NCBI GenBank assembly: GCA_963850765.1
Contig: CAWKMN010000003.1
Location: 744,001-808,000, forward strand
DNA: 64,000 bases
Direction: 5' to 3'
DNA from: CAWKMN01 sp963850765
GTDB taxonomy: Bacteria > Chloroflexota > Anaerolineae > Aggregatilineales > Aggregatilineaceae
The position numbers and the translations under genes are program-made. The notes under the pieces were generated by a model. It made no database searches. It was given only the letters and a program-made list of their open reading frames with translations, and was not told the DNA's origin. This document shows positions 9,036-17,985 of this stretch, one piece after another. Every line of letters starts with the position of its first letter. The first letter of the stretch is position 1.

Positions 9036-10715
9036 ATGGCAGAACAACCTACTCCACAATCGACCGAACCGCTCACTTGCGACGGTCATACCCTGAAGCG
9101 TCTGGCCCAGGCCGGGCGCGACTGGCTGGATCTGCACCATGCTGAAGTGAACCAACTGAACGTGTTCCCCGTCCCCGATGGCGACACCGGCACGAATATG
9201 CTGATGACGATGCGGAACGCCGTCAGAGAGGCCGAGCTCAACGACAGCGGCGCGGCGGGACAGGTCGCGGCGCATATTGCGCACGGCGCGATGATGGGAT
9301 CGCGGGGCAATTCCGGCACCATCCTGTCGCAGTTATGGCAGGGATTTGCTCACGTGCTGAAAGATCAACGCGTGCTGACAGCGGAACTGCTCGTCCGCGG
9401 GCTGCGGCAGGCCGCCGATACGGCCTACCGGGGCGTGATCAAGCCCGTCGAAGGTACGATCCTGACGGTGGCGCGCGAAGCCGCCGAAGAGGCCGAAGCA
9501 GCCTACCGTGACACTCAGGATACAGTCGAGATCCTGGACCGTGCCGTGGCCCGGGCGCGTGATGCGCTCGCTCGCACGCCGGAGATGCTGCCCATTCTGC
9601 AAAAAGCGGGCGTCGTGGACTCTGGCGGAAGTGGATTGGTTTACATTATGGAAGGCATGCTGCGTTACCTGCGCGGTGAGACGGTCGATGTGACCGAACG
9701 CGCCGCCGAACACGTGGAAGATCTGGCTGCCGCGCTGGCCCCTGAGGATGAATTAGGTTACGGCTACGATGTGCAGTTTATTTTGCAGGGTGACAATCTG
9801 GATGTGAACACGGTGCGGGCGGCGATCGACAGCATGGGCTGGTCCACCGTGGTCGTCGGGGATGAACGCGCCATCAAGGTTCATGTGCATGTCCACGATC
9901 CCGGCATTCCGCTGAGTTACGGCGTCAGCCTGGGCGCGCTCAGCGACGTGGTTGTGGAGAACATGCAGGCGCAGTTCCAGGAATATGTACGCGAGCGCAC
10001 CCAATCACCCGCGCAAACCACCCCAGTCAATTACCCCAAGCCCGAACTGGAGCCGGACGATATTGGCGTCGTCGTGGTGGCGTCGGGTGAGGGGCTGGCG
10101 CAGGTCTTCCGGCAGCTTGGAGCGGCCGAGCTGGTGATGGGCGGGCAGACGAATAACCCCAGCACGCAGGAGATTCTGGACGCGGTTCAGCGTGTGCCCA
10201 CGCGCCACATTATTCTGCTGCCCAACAACAAAAATATCATCCTGGCGGCCGAACAGGCTGCCCGGCTGGCCACCAATCAGAACGTGGTCGTGGTCCCTAC
10301 GCGCAGCATGCCGCAGGGGATCAGCGCGCTGCTGCCCTACGATCCCAAGGGCGATCTGCACGAAGTCGCCCGCGCCATGCTCGAAGCGAAAGACAGCGTC
10401 ACCACCGGGGAGATCACGACCGCGACACGCTCGGTGGAGATCAACGGGGTCGATGTTGCCGAAGGGCAGATTATCGGCCTGCTCGACGGGTCGCTGTCGG
10501 TGGCTGGCGACAACCTCAACCACGTGGTGAGAATGACTCTGGATCAAATGTGTGCTTCGGACTGCGAATTGGTCACTCTGTATTTTGGGAACGAGGTCCA
10601 GGAGCCGGATGCCCGCGCCCTGGCGGACGAACTGGGCGAGCGTTACCCGGATCTGGAATTTGAACTGGTCTTCGGCGGCCAGCCGCACTATCACTATATC
10701 ATGAGTGCCGAATGA
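9036..10715 (+). CDS. DAK2-domain fatty-acid kinase-like protein (FakA/YloV)
   Basis: About 560 residues from ATG 9036; a longer in-frame start at 8982 overlaps the Asp23 gene. The N-terminal DhaL/DAK2 domain carries the nucleotide- and Mg-binding signature NVFPVPDGDTGTNM (about residues 45-58) and GAMMGSRGNSGTILSQ. The middle and C-terminal DegV-like half includes GYGYDVQFILQG and ILLPNNKNIILAAEQAA. Family knowledge: FakA phosphorylates fatty acids held by a FakB (DegV) partner, feeding phospholipid synthesis. Two DegV genes follow immediately, the second of them by overlap, which strongly supports that role. Cytoplasmic. Confidence 0.85.
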   Translation: MAEQPTPQSTEPLTCDGHTLKRLAQAGRDWLDLHHAEVNQLNVFPVPDGDTGTNMLMTMRNAVREAELNDSGAAGQVAAHIAHGAMMGSRGNSGTILSQLWQGFAHVLKDQRVLTAELLVRGLRQAADTAYRGVIKPVEGTILTVAREAAEEAEAAYRDTQDTVEILDRAVARARDALARTPEMLPILQKAGVVDSGGSGLVYIMEGMLRYLRGETVDVTERAAEHVEDLAAALAPEDELGYGYDVQFILQGDNLDVNTVRAAIDSMGWSTVVVGDERAIKVHVHVHDPGIPLSYGVSLGALSDVVVENMQAQFQEYVRERTQSPAQTTPVNYPKPELEPDDIGVVVVASGEGLAQVFRQLGAAELVMGGQTNNPSTQEILDAVQRVPTRHIILLPNNKNIILAAEQAARLATNQNVVVVPTRSMPQGISALLPYDPKGDLHEVARAMLEAKDSVTTGEITTATRSVEINGVDVAEGQIIGLLDGSLSVAGDNLNHVVRMTLDQMCASDCELVTLYFGNEVQEPDARALADELGERYPDLEFELVFGGQPHYHYIMSAE

Positions 10716-10740
10716 CCGGCGCGTCCCGGAAAGGTTCGAC

Positions 10741-11613
10741 GTGGGCAAGGTAAGGATTGTCACCGACAGTTCAGCGCACTTTCCGAACCCGGAGATCGTG
10801 CAGCGCTACAATATCCTGGTCGTGCCGCTCACGATCCAGTTGGGCACCCAGCTATTTCGCGAAGGGACCGACATCGACGCCGATACGTTTTTCCGGCTGG
10901 CAAGCCACGGCAGCCCGCCCGCATCCCTGACCGCGCCGCCGGTGGATGTCTTCGCGGACCTGTACCGGCAGATCAACCGCGAAACCGACCAGATTCTCTC
11001 GCTGCACATGTCGCGCCACATGAGCCAGACCTGGGAAAACGCCCGCGTCGCCTCAAAAACGCTGCTCGGCCGCTGCGAAATCGTGGCGCTGGATTCGATG
11101 ACGACCTCGGTTGGGCTGGCGCTGCTGGTCGAGACGGCGGCACAGGCGGCGGAAAGCGGCGCAGAGCTGCCCGAAATCGTGCGGATGATCCGCGCGATGC
11201 TCCCGCACGTGTATTCCGTCTTCTACGTGGAGACGCTGGATTATCTGCGCCATAATGGTCTGCTCAGCGAAGCCCAGTCGATCCTGGGCGCGATGCTGGA
11301 CATCAAACCATTTTTGACCATCGAAGAAGGCGAATTGATCCCGATGGAAAAGGTCCGCACGCAAATCCAGGCCGTGGACAAGCTGGTCGAATTTGTAACG
11401 GAGTTCTCGGTCCTCGAACGCCTCGTGATTTTGCAGAACGCGCCGTACCCCACCGACCGCACCCGGCAGTTGCAGGACCGGCTGGCGATCGAGTTCCCTG
11501 GCCGGCAGTTCCCGGTGATGATGTACGGGCCCAGCCTCGCCGTGATGATCGGGCCAGACGGTATGGGTGTGGTCGTGCATGAAGGCCCCGATGAAGAGGA
11601 CGACGAGGAATGA
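10741..11613 (+). CDS. DegV family fatty-acid-binding protein (FakB-like), copy 1
   Basis: 290 residues from GTG 10741, which has GGAAAGG seven bases upstream; the frame is open to 10705, overlapping the kinase gene. VRIVTDSSAHFPNPEIV at the N-terminus is the DegV signature; the Ser/Thr contacts the fatty-acid carboxylate. Further motifs: VVPLTIQLG, TSVGLALLVETAAQAA and YVETLDYLRHNGLLSEAQS. The C-terminus is acidic (EDDEE). Family knowledge: FakB binds an acyl chain and presents it to FakA for phosphorylation. It lies between yloV and a second degV, whose ATG overlaps its TGA (ATGA). Confidence 0.85.
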   Translation: MGKVRIVTDSSAHFPNPEIVQRYNILVVPLTIQLGTQLFREGTDIDADTFFRLASHGSPPASLTAPPVDVFADLYRQINRETDQILSLHMSRHMSQTWENARVASKTLLGRCEIVALDSMTTSVGLALLVETAAQAAESGAELPEIVRMIRAMLPHVYSVFYVETLDYLRHNGLLSEAQSILGAMLDIKPFLTIEEGELIPMEKVRTQIQAVDKLVEFVTEFSVLERLVILQNAPYPTDRTRQLQDRLAIEFPGRQFPVMMYGPSLAVMIGPDGMGVVVHEGPDEEDDEE

Positions 11614-12452
11614 CGCCTATTCTGGTCATGACCGACAGCACGTGCGATCTGCCGCCGGCCTGGGTGCGGCGGTTTGATCTGCGGGTGGTGCCGACGTATG
11701 TTCACTTCGGGCAGCAGAGCTTTGCCGACGATGGGGTTCAGCTCACCCGCACCGATTTTTACCAGCGCATGGTGACCTCATCCGTCCTGCCGACGACGTC
11801 TGCGGGGCCGCCCGGCGAGGTGCTCGAGGTCATGCGGCAGGCGCTCATCGACGCCGATCAGGTCGTCGCGCTCACCGCGCCCGCTGCCCTGAGTGGGATC
11901 TTCAACACCTTCCGTCTGGCCGCCGAGCAGACTGACCCGGCGCGCGTCACCCTGATCGACAGCCGGATGACGAGTATGGGCCTGGGTTGGCAGGTGGTGA
12001 TCGCGGCGGAGATGGCCCAGGCCGGCGCAAGCCCGGCGGAGATCGAAGCCGCCATGGAGCGCATCCAGCCGCGCTGTGAAGTGTGGGCCGCGCTGGAAAC
12101 GTTGGAATATGTGCGCCGCAGCGGCCGCGTAAACTGGGCAGCCGCCATGGTCGGCAGTCTGTTCCAGATCAAGCCGATTATTCGCTTGCATGACAGCGTG
12201 GTAAGCTCGGTGACACGGGTTCGCACGTCGCACCGATCGTTTGAAACGCTGGTTGCACTGGCACATAAAGCCGCACCGTTGGACCGGCTGGCCGTGATGC
12301 ACACCCACAATCCCGACGGCGCGCAGCGTCTGGTCGAGGCGCTGTCGGATGTTCGCCCGGACAACGAAATGGTCGTCGTGGAAGTGACACCGGTGCTCGG
12401 CGTGCATGTCGGGCCGGGCGCGTTGGGTCTGGGTGTCGTGAGAAAACTATAA
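11610..12452 (+). CDS. DegV family fatty-acid-binding protein (FakB-like), copy 2
   Basis: 280 residues. The ATGA overlap with the preceding degV indicates translational coupling. ILVMTDSTCDLPPAW is the DegV opening, followed by VVPTYVHFGQQ, TTSAGPPGEVLEVM (the TS(A/Q)P loop), LIDSRMTSMGLGW and ETLEYVRRSGRVNW. The sequence is clearly diverged from copy 1, so the two probably prefer different acyl chains, as FakB1 and FakB2 do in Staphylococcus; that is inference. The C-terminus VLGVHVGPGALGLGVV is typical of the family. Confidence 0.85.
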   Translation: MTPILVMTDSTCDLPPAWVRRFDLRVVPTYVHFGQQSFADDGVQLTRTDFYQRMVTSSVLPTTSAGPPGEVLEVMRQALIDADQVVALTAPAALSGIFNTFRLAAEQTDPARVTLIDSRMTSMGLGWQVVIAAEMAQAGASPAEIEAAMERIQPRCEVWAALETLEYVRRSGRVNWAAAMVGSLFQIKPIIRLHDSVVSSVTRVRTSHRSFETLVALAHKAAPLDRLAVMHTHNPDGAQRLVEALSDVRPDNEMVVVEVTPVLGVHVGPGALGLGVVRKL

Positions 12453-12466
12453 CAGGATAAAACGCT

Positions 12467-15067
12467 ATGCCCTCGGCATTGGAAACACTGGTCAAAATCT
12501 TAAAACTCGAACAGGAAACTGGCTACAAAAATACCGCGGTGATCGGCGGGCTGGAATCGTTCGCCACGAACTGGGAGCGGGATGCTCACCAGCAGGCCAA
12601 ACGCCCCGATCACCATCAGTTGGTCGATGAGATGGTCCGGCACCTGCGCGACTATAAGCACCTTGAAGAGCAGGAACCGCGTTACGAAGCGATCAAGTAT
12701 ATGCTCGGCCGCATTATGGGCCGTATCCCCGCGCCGGCCGATCTCCCACCTTCCTCCTTTGTTCCCGATGTTCCCGAACCGGTGGAAGAGGAGCCCGAAC
12801 CCGCCCCAGCAGCGCCGGCGCGCGATGAGCCTGTCGAAGCAGCCGACGACCAGGAGAACAGGGTTGAGGAAGTCGAGGCTGAAGAGGTGATCGAACTCGC
12901 CGTTGAGGCCCGCCCGATCGTGCTGCCGCCGCCGCCGCGCCCGATGGCCTTGCCCCGACGCAAACGCCGCGAAACTCCTTCGCCCGATGTACTGGCTCAG
13001 CAATTGGCCGAACTCGAGGCCCCGGTGACGAAGCTGCCCAAAGTTGGGGTCAAAATGGCGGAAAAGCTCGGCCATCTGGGCATCAACACAATCGAAGATA
13101 TGCTCTTCACCATGCCGCGCCGTTACGATGACTATACCCGCATGCGCACCATCAATCACCTGAAAGCCGGCGAAACGGTCACCGTGGCGGCGGCGGTCCG
13201 ATCGGTGACGCGCAAGCAGGGCAAACGCGGCCAACCCTATCTGCTGGTCATGCTCGACGACGAAACCGCCTGCTTGCAGGTCGCGTTCTTCGGGCAGATG
13301 TGGCTCCAGCGCCAGTTCAGGCAGGGGACGCAGCTCATCCTGAGCGGCGAGGTCGATCTCTTCCGGGGTGAGCGAATAATGACCAACCCGGAATGGGAAC
13401 TGTTGGAGCGCGACACCCTGCACACCAACCGGATCGTGCCGGTGTATGCGCTGACCAAAGGGCTGTCGGCGCGCACCATGCGCCGCCTGATGCACGAGGC
13501 TGTCACCCAATACGCCAGCCGCATGCCAGATTATATGCCGGAGAGCGTGCTCGAACGGACGGAACTGCCCGACCTCGGCTGGGCACTGGCGCAGGCGCAT
13601 TTCCCCGATTCGTTTGAGGCGCTCGATCTGGCGCGCAAGCGGCTTAGCTTTGACGAGCTGTTTCTGTTCCAGGTGGCGATGCAGAGTCACCGCCGCGACT
13701 GGCAGGCCCTACCCGGCCAACCTCTGCATGTGGATGATTCCTGGCTGGCGCAGTACACGGCGGCGCTGCCCTACGCGCTGACCAACGCCCAGCAGCGCGC
13801 CCTGGACGATCTCCGCGCCGACCTGGCGCGCGATGTGCCCATGAACCGCCTGCTGCAAGGCGACGTCGGATCGGGCAAAACGGTCGTGGCGGCGGTGGCA
13901 CTGGCGATTGCGGTCCAGAATGGCAAGCAGGCCGTGCTGATGGCCCCGACCAGCATCCTGGCCGAGCAGCACGCCCGCAGCGTATCCGACCTGCTGCGCC
14001 GCGCGCCCAACGGCGACCAGATCCAGGTGCGGCTGCTGACCGGCAACACCGGCGAAACCGAGCGCCACGAGATCTACCAGGGATTGGCGGAAGGCTGGAT
14101 CAACGTGGTCATCGGCACGCACGCCGTGATTCAGGAAGGTGTGAACTTCCAGGACCTGGGCTTCGCTGTGATCGATGAGCAGCATCGCTTTGGCGTGCAG
14201 CAGCGCGGCATCCTGCGCGGAAAGGGAGTCAACCCGCATATTCTGGTCATGACCGCCACACCGATCCCGCGCACGCTGGCGCTCACCCTGTATGCCGATC
14301 TCGATCTCAGCATTATTGACGAAATGCCGCCGGGGCGCACGCCGATTGAAACACGCATCGTGCGCCGCGTGGAGCGTGAGCGGGCCTACAGCTTCATTCG
14401 CTCGCAGATCGAAAAGGGCCATCAGGCGTTTATCATCTACCCGCTGGTCGAATCCTCGGAAAAGCTCGAAGACGTGGGCGCGGCCGTGGATGAATACGAG
14501 CGGTTGAAGGCCGAGGAGTTTGCCAAGAACCACCTGGGCCTGCTGCACGGGCGGATGAAGCCCTCCGAAAAGGATGACATCATGCGCGCCTTCTCCGCCG
14601 GGGAGATCCAGGTGCTCGTCTCGACATCAGTGGTCGAAGTGGGCATCGATGTCCCCAATGCGAGCGTGATCCTGATCGAGAACGCCGATCGGTTTGGGCT
14701 GGCGCAGCTTCACCAGTTCCGCGGGCGCGTGGGACGCGCTGAGCACAAGTCCTTCTGCCTGCTGGTCGCCAGCACGCTTAGCGACGAGGGTGAGCGGCGG
14801 CTGGCCGCGATGGAAGAAACAACCGACGGCTTCCGGCTGGCCGAAATTGACTGGGCGATGCGCGGGCCGGGCGATCTGATCGGCGTGCGCCAGAGCGGGT
14901 CCAGCCAGTTCCGTCTCACCGAGGTCATGAATCCGCAGATGGTCGAACTGGCCCAACGCGAAGCCCGCACGGTCTATGCCGAAGATCCGCACCTGACTCA
15001 CCCGGAGCACGCCCTGATCGCTGAGCGGGTGCGCGTGGCCGACGACCGGCGAGCGGACGTCAGCTAG
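12467..15067 (+). CDS. recG: ATP-dependent DNA helicase RecG
   Basis: 866 residues, longer than the ~690 of E. coli RecG because of a ~175-residue N-terminal extension. That extension is helical at first and then acidic and Pro-rich. The wedge/OB region follows (VGVKMAEKLGHLGINTIEDM). Helicase motifs: Walker A LLQGDVGSGKTVVA, MAPTSILAEQHA, DEQHRFGVQQR (DExH box), MTATPIPRTLALTLY, VSTSVVEVGIDVPNA and QFRGRVGRAEHKSFC. RecG remodels stalled forks and Holliday junctions. An N-terminal extension is common in Chloroflexota and some other phyla, but its role is unknown. It begins 14 bases after degV copy 2, so it is in the same operon. Confidence 0.95.
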   Translation: MPSALETLVKILKLEQETGYKNTAVIGGLESFATNWERDAHQQAKRPDHHQLVDEMVRHLRDYKHLEEQEPRYEAIKYMLGRIMGRIPAPADLPPSSFVPDVPEPVEEEPEPAPAAPARDEPVEAADDQENRVEEVEAEEVIELAVEARPIVLPPPPRPMALPRRKRRETPSPDVLAQQLAELEAPVTKLPKVGVKMAEKLGHLGINTIEDMLFTMPRRYDDYTRMRTINHLKAGETVTVAAAVRSVTRKQGKRGQPYLLVMLDDETACLQVAFFGQMWLQRQFRQGTQLILSGEVDLFRGERIMTNPEWELLERDTLHTNRIVPVYALTKGLSARTMRRLMHEAVTQYASRMPDYMPESVLERTELPDLGWALAQAHFPDSFEALDLARKRLSFDELFLFQVAMQSHRRDWQALPGQPLHVDDSWLAQYTAALPYALTNAQQRALDDLRADLARDVPMNRLLQGDVGSGKTVVAAVALAIAVQNGKQAVLMAPTSILAEQHARSVSDLLRRAPNGDQIQVRLLTGNTGETERHEIYQGLAEGWINVVIGTHAVIQEGVNFQDLGFAVIDEQHRFGVQQRGILRGKGVNPHILVMTATPIPRTLALTLYADLDLSIIDEMPPGRTPIETRIVRRVERERAYSFIRSQIEKGHQAFIIYPLVESSEKLEDVGAAVDEYERLKAEEFAKNHLGLLHGRMKPSEKDDIMRAFSAGEIQVLVSTSVVEVGIDVPNASVILIENADRFGLAQLHQFRGRVGRAEHKSFCLLVASTLSDEGERRLAAMEETTDGFRLAEIDWAMRGPGDLIGVRQSGSSQFRLTEVMNPQMVELAQREARTVYAEDPHLTHPEHALIAERVRVADDRRADVS

Positions 15068-15093
15068 GTAGCTTAACCACGAAAAGGACAATC

Positions 15094-15636
15094 ATGCGTC
15101 AGGAACATATCTGTTGTGCGCTCTACCCTGGTTCGTTTAATCCGATTCACTACGGGCATATCGACATCGCCCGGCGCGCGCTGCGTCTGTTCGACAGCGT
15201 GGTGCTGGCCGTCTATGTCCATCCCGGCAAGCCCGATCTGTTCACGGTGGACGAGCGCATTCCGCTGATCCGAACCGCCTTTGCCGATGAGCCGCGCATC
15301 CAGGTTGCGTCATATAATCAATTGACTGTAGACTATGCACGAGAAGTGGGCGCTCAGGCGATCGTGCGCGGTCTGCGCGTGTTCTCCGATTTTGAGCTGG
15401 AGTTCCGTATGGCGCTGACCAACCGCCGCCTTGCGCCCGACATTGAGATCGTGAACTTTATCGCGGCCGAGGAACACCTGCATATCAGTTCCAGCACGAT
15501 CCGCGAAGTAGCGTCGTTGGGCGGCGATGTATCCTATATGGCACCGCCGCACGTGATCGAGGCGCTGCGCCAAAAGTTCAACGACCTGAAAGCCAGGGGA
15601 GCAACCTCCTCGTTTGTCATGAGTATTAAAGACTGA
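15094..15636 (+). CDS. coaD: Phosphopantetheine adenylyltransferase
   Basis: 180 residues. The nucleotidyltransferase motif is LYPGSFNPIHYGHIDIARRA (HYGH is the HxGH site), with IVRGLRVFSDFELEFRMALTNR in the middle and HISSSTIREVASLGG near the end (the ISSS-x-R site). This is the penultimate step of coenzyme A synthesis: 4'-phosphopantetheine plus ATP gives dephospho-CoA. Canonical CoaD has GSFDP; here it is GSFNP, a tolerated change. It starts 26 bases after recG. A C-terminal tail of about 20 residues exceeds the usual ~160. Confidence 0.9.
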   Translation: MRQEHICCALYPGSFNPIHYGHIDIARRALRLFDSVVLAVYVHPGKPDLFTVDERIPLIRTAFADEPRIQVASYNQLTVDYAREVGAQAIVRGLRVFSDFELEFRMALTNRRLAPDIEIVNFIAAEEHLHISSSTIREVASLGGDVSYMAPPHVIEALRQKFNDLKARGATSSFVMSIKD

Positions 15637-15672
15637 CGAGCAGCAGTCCTGACAAGCAGAGTAAGGGGATGA

Positions 15673-16248
15673 ATGATGGACATTCAACACTTAGTGGACC
15701 GGCTCGAAGATTTGATCGACGAGGGCCGTCATATGCCATTCAGCCGCTTTACCGTGATCGATGAAGAACGCGCGCTTGAAATCATCGACCAGATGCGTAT
15801 CTCGGTGCCCGAGCAGATCGAAAAGGCCTCGCGGCTGATTAACCAGCGCGACCGGCTGATGGCTCAGGCCAACGAAGAAGCCACGCGTGTGTTGAATCTG
15901 GCCCGCGAGCGCAGCGACGAATTGACGACACGGGACGCCATTGTCCAGACGGCCCAGGGCCGCGCGCAGAACGTGATCGCCCAGGCCCGGCGCGAAGCCG
16001 AATCGATCCGCTCGGAAGCCGATGTGTACGTGCTGGAAGTGCTGAAAGAACTGGAGAACCAGTTGATGCACAACCTGACCGTCGTGCGGAACGGCATCGC
16101 CAAGATCGCGGAACAGCGCGAATTGAGCCGGCTGCGCATGCAGGCGGTTTATGATCAGGCTGAGTCCGAGGTGGCGGCGGTATCCCAATCGCTGGCCGAA
16201 GCGTCGGTCCCCGTGCAGACGGCAGCCGCCGACACGGACAACGCCTAA
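15673..16248 (+). CDS. Coiled-coil protein of unknown function (DivIVA/ATP-synthase-B-like composition)
   Basis: 191 residues after AAGGGG; the first of two adjacent ATGs (15673, 15676) is used. No membrane segment. The sequence is almost all charged helix from about residue 45 to 160 (INQRDRLMAQANEEATRVLN, AQARREAESIRSEADVYVL), predicting a long coiled coil. The N-terminus (IQHLVDRLEDLIDEGRHMPF) looks like a separate short helical domain. The composition resembles V/F-type ATPase stalk subunits and DivIVA-like scaffolds, and such similarity is often only compositional. It sits between coaD and rpmF. I do not assign a function. Confidence 0.7.
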   Translation: MMDIQHLVDRLEDLIDEGRHMPFSRFTVIDEERALEIIDQMRISVPEQIEKASRLINQRDRLMAQANEEATRVLNLARERSDELTTRDAIVQTAQGRAQNVIAQARREAESIRSEADVYVLEVLKELENQLMHNLTVVRNGIAKIAEQRELSRLRMQAVYDQAESEVAAVSQSLAEASVPVQTAAADTDNA

Positions 16249-16273
16249 ACCAGCCGCGAGTATCGGCTGCTCC

Positions 16274-16303
16274 TTGACAGGCACTTAACGGCTGCTTTAT
16301 AAT
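16274..16303 (+). promoter_or_regulatory. Sigma-70-type promoter for rpmF
   Basis: TTGACA at 16274-16279 and TATAAT at 16298-16303, spacer 18 bases: both hexamers are perfect. The predicted start is near 16310, about 50 bases upstream of rpmF. Confidence 0.8.
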
Positions 16304-16358
16304 TCTGCGCGTTGTCCGGCCCTTACCGTGACAAAGGTTTGACGAAGGAGACGTTTTT

Positions 16359-16550
16359 ATGGGTCCGCTGCCTAAGCGAAAAATATCCAAGACGCGCCGT
16401 GATAAGCGGCGTGCGCACGACCACCTGACCCTGCGGCACCTGGTAGTTTGCGACACGTGCAACGAGTACAAACCCGCCCATCAGGTCTGCCCGAACTGCG
16501 GGTCGTACAAAGGTCGTGAAGTGGTGTCGGTCAAGGAAGACGAAGAGTAG
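16359..16550 (+). CDS. rpmF: Ribosomal protein bL32
   Basis: 63 residues, the usual size. The basic N-terminus PKRKISKTRRDKRRAHDHL is characteristic, followed by a zinc ribbon with two Cys pairs (VVCDTCNEYK and VCPNCGSYKGREVV). It is a large-subunit ribosomal protein near the peptidyl-transferase centre. AAGGAG sits upstream of the ATG. It has its own strong promoter (16274-16303) and a terminator after it, so it is probably monocistronic. In many bacteria rpmF follows yceD; here yceD is 22 kb away next to the sigma factor gene. Confidence 0.95.
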   Translation: MGPLPKRKISKTRRDKRRAHDHLTLRHLVVCDTCNEYKPAHQVCPNCGSYKGREVVSVKEDEE

Positions 16551-16583
16551 GCCGCGCGAATTTCAACACTGCTTCTGCCAGGG

Positions 16584-16616
16584 GCCGTGCCAGTTGATGC
16601 ACGGCTCTTTGCGTTT
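16584..16616 (+). terminator. Terminator after rpmF
   Basis: GCCGTGC (16584-16590) pairs perfectly with GCACGGC (16599-16605) around an 8-base loop, followed by TCTTTGCGTTT. The T-tract is interrupted, but position and strength suit the end of rpmF. Confidence 0.65.
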
Positions 16617-16658
16617 CTGGCGCAACGTTCTCCCCGGTAGATGGTTATAGAAGGCGGT

Positions 16659-16863
16659 AATTAGTGATTGGTTCATAGTTTTTGGTTCTTGGTTATTGGT
16701 GAGGGCCGCGTCGCGTAATTAAATGGCGGTTGGTTTATGGGATCAGTTCCTGACTGTTCATTTTGGGCAGGCGCGGTCTACCTCTACGAATAACATACGA
16801 ATAACAGGAGTGAGACAGTAACCAATCACCCACCAACAACCAAAAACTAATAACCAATAACCA
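16659..16863. repeat. Intergenic inverted repeat built from GGTTATTGG-like units (gap of 348 bases without a gene)
   Basis: The 348-base gap 16551-16898 holds the rpmF terminator and then two AT-rich arms. Left arm ~16659-16700: GATTGGTTCATAG, TTTTTGGTTCTTGG, TTATTGGTG. Right arm ~16817-16863: its complement reads GGTTATTGGTTATTAG, TTTTTGGTTGTTGG, TGGGTGATTGG. The arms are imperfect inverted copies with ~115 bases between them. Between them lies a perfect tandem duplication of TACGAATAACA (16785-16795 and 16796-16806). No ORF, tRNA or transposase is seen. It resembles the non-coding short repeats common in Chloroflexota intergenic DNA. Confidence 0.6.
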
Positions 16864-16898
16864 GTTCGCATCACCTTCCACGCGAAAGGAAATAGACC

Positions 16899-17855
16899 AT
16901 GATCGATTGGACAAAGACGGCGCTCGTGTTTCCGGGCCAAGGATCGCAGGAGGTCGGCATGGGGGCCGATCTGGTCCAGGCGTTTCCCGAGGCCGCCGAG
17001 ACCTTCGCCCTGGCAGACGACATGCTGGGTTTCGCGCTCAGCGATCTGTGCTTCAACGGCCCGGCCGAGGTCCTAAATGATACCTACAACACGCAGCCGG
17101 CCCTGTACGTGATGGGGCTTGCGCTGCTGCGCGTGCTTCAGGCGGCGTTTCCGCCCGATCTGCGCCCGGCGTTTGTGGCGGGTCACAGCCTGGGCGAGTT
17201 CACTGCCCTGACCGCCGCCGGGGCGCTTAATTTCGCGGACGGTCTGCGGTTGGTGCGCGAACGCGGACGCCTGATGAACGAGGCCGGACAGCGTGCGCCC
17301 GGCGCGATGGCGGCGATTCTGGGGCTGGATGCGGACGTGGTGAATCAAATCTGCGCATTAGCCAGCCAGCAGACCGGCAAAGCGTTGGTGCTGGCCAACG
17401 ATAACTGCCCCGGCCAACTGGTCATTTCGGGCGATAAGGAAGCGCTGGACGCTGCGCTGCCGCTCGCTACTGAGCGCGGAGCCAAGCGAGCTATGCCGCT
17501 CACGGTCAGTGTGGCCTCACACTCCCCACTGATGGAGGCAATTACTCCCGAGTTTCGCGAAGCCCTGAGCCGCACGCCGTTTGGAGCGCCCGCCGTGCCC
17601 GTGATCGGCAATGTCCACGCCGCGCCGCTCGATACGGCCGACGCGATCCGTGCCGAACTGGGCGACCAGCTTACGTCAACCGTGCGCTGGACCGAATCCG
17701 TGCAATATATGCGCGAGCGCGGGGTTGACTCTTTTATCGAGTTGGGGCCGAAGGACGTGCTCAACGGGTTGATCAAACGCATCGACCGGGCGGCAGAGCG
17801 GGTGAGTCTCAACAGTGCCGAGAGTGTCCGAGCGTTCCTGGCGGCCCACATCTAG
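16899..17855 (+). CDS. fabD: Malonyl-CoA:ACP transacylase
   Basis: 318 residues, full length. N-terminus TALVFPGQGSQEVGMGADL; the catalytic Ser lies in VAGHSLGEFTALTAAG (GHSLGE) with the oxyanion Gln in PGQGSQ; the acid/base His lies in SVASHSPLM; and VIELGPKDVL-type sequence (FIELGPKDVLNGLI) is near the end. It loads malonyl units onto acyl carrier protein for fatty-acid synthesis in the cytoplasm. AAAGGAAA precedes the ATG. Usually fabD is clustered with fabH/fabG/acpP/fabF; here it is alone, bounded by terminators. Confidence 0.95.
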   Translation: MIDWTKTALVFPGQGSQEVGMGADLVQAFPEAAETFALADDMLGFALSDLCFNGPAEVLNDTYNTQPALYVMGLALLRVLQAAFPPDLRPAFVAGHSLGEFTALTAAGALNFADGLRLVRERGRLMNEAGQRAPGAMAAILGLDADVVNQICALASQQTGKALVLANDNCPGQLVISGDKEALDAALPLATERGAKRAMPLTVSVASHSPLMEAITPEFREALSRTPFGAPAVPVIGNVHAAPLDTADAIRAELGDQLTSTVRWTESVQYMRERGVDSFIELGPKDVLNGLIKRIDRAAERVSLNSAESVRAFLAAHI

Positions 17856-17872
17856 CCAGACCGCTGTGCAAC

Positions 17873-17957
17873 TTGCACAAAACGATTATCCCTGGCCGGA
17901 CAAGAGTTACAAAAGCTCTGTCCGGCCGTTCTATTTGTTGTGGTGTTTGCACAAAAC
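17873..17957 (+). repeat. Direct repeat TTGCACAAAAC flanking the fabD terminator
   Basis: TTGCACAAAAC occurs identically at 17873-17883 and 17947-17957, on either side of the fabD terminator. The second copy is ~30 bases upstream of the glnA -10 element, a position where an activator could bind. It could be a regulator site for glnA; no regulator is identified. Confidence 0.5.
17894..17935 (+). terminator. Terminator after fabD
   Basis: GGCCGGACA (17894-17902) pairs perfectly with TGTCCGGCC (17919-17927), with extra AGAG/CTCT pairing inside. It is followed by GTTCTATTTG, a T-rich but not pure tail. Confidence 0.7.
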
Positions 17958-17985
17958 TTCGGTGGCGTGCCCCCATTGCGGCCAT

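Noticed and set aside
16659..16863. CRISPR array
   Set aside because: The units are short, irregular and inverted, without equal spacers. No cas gene is near.
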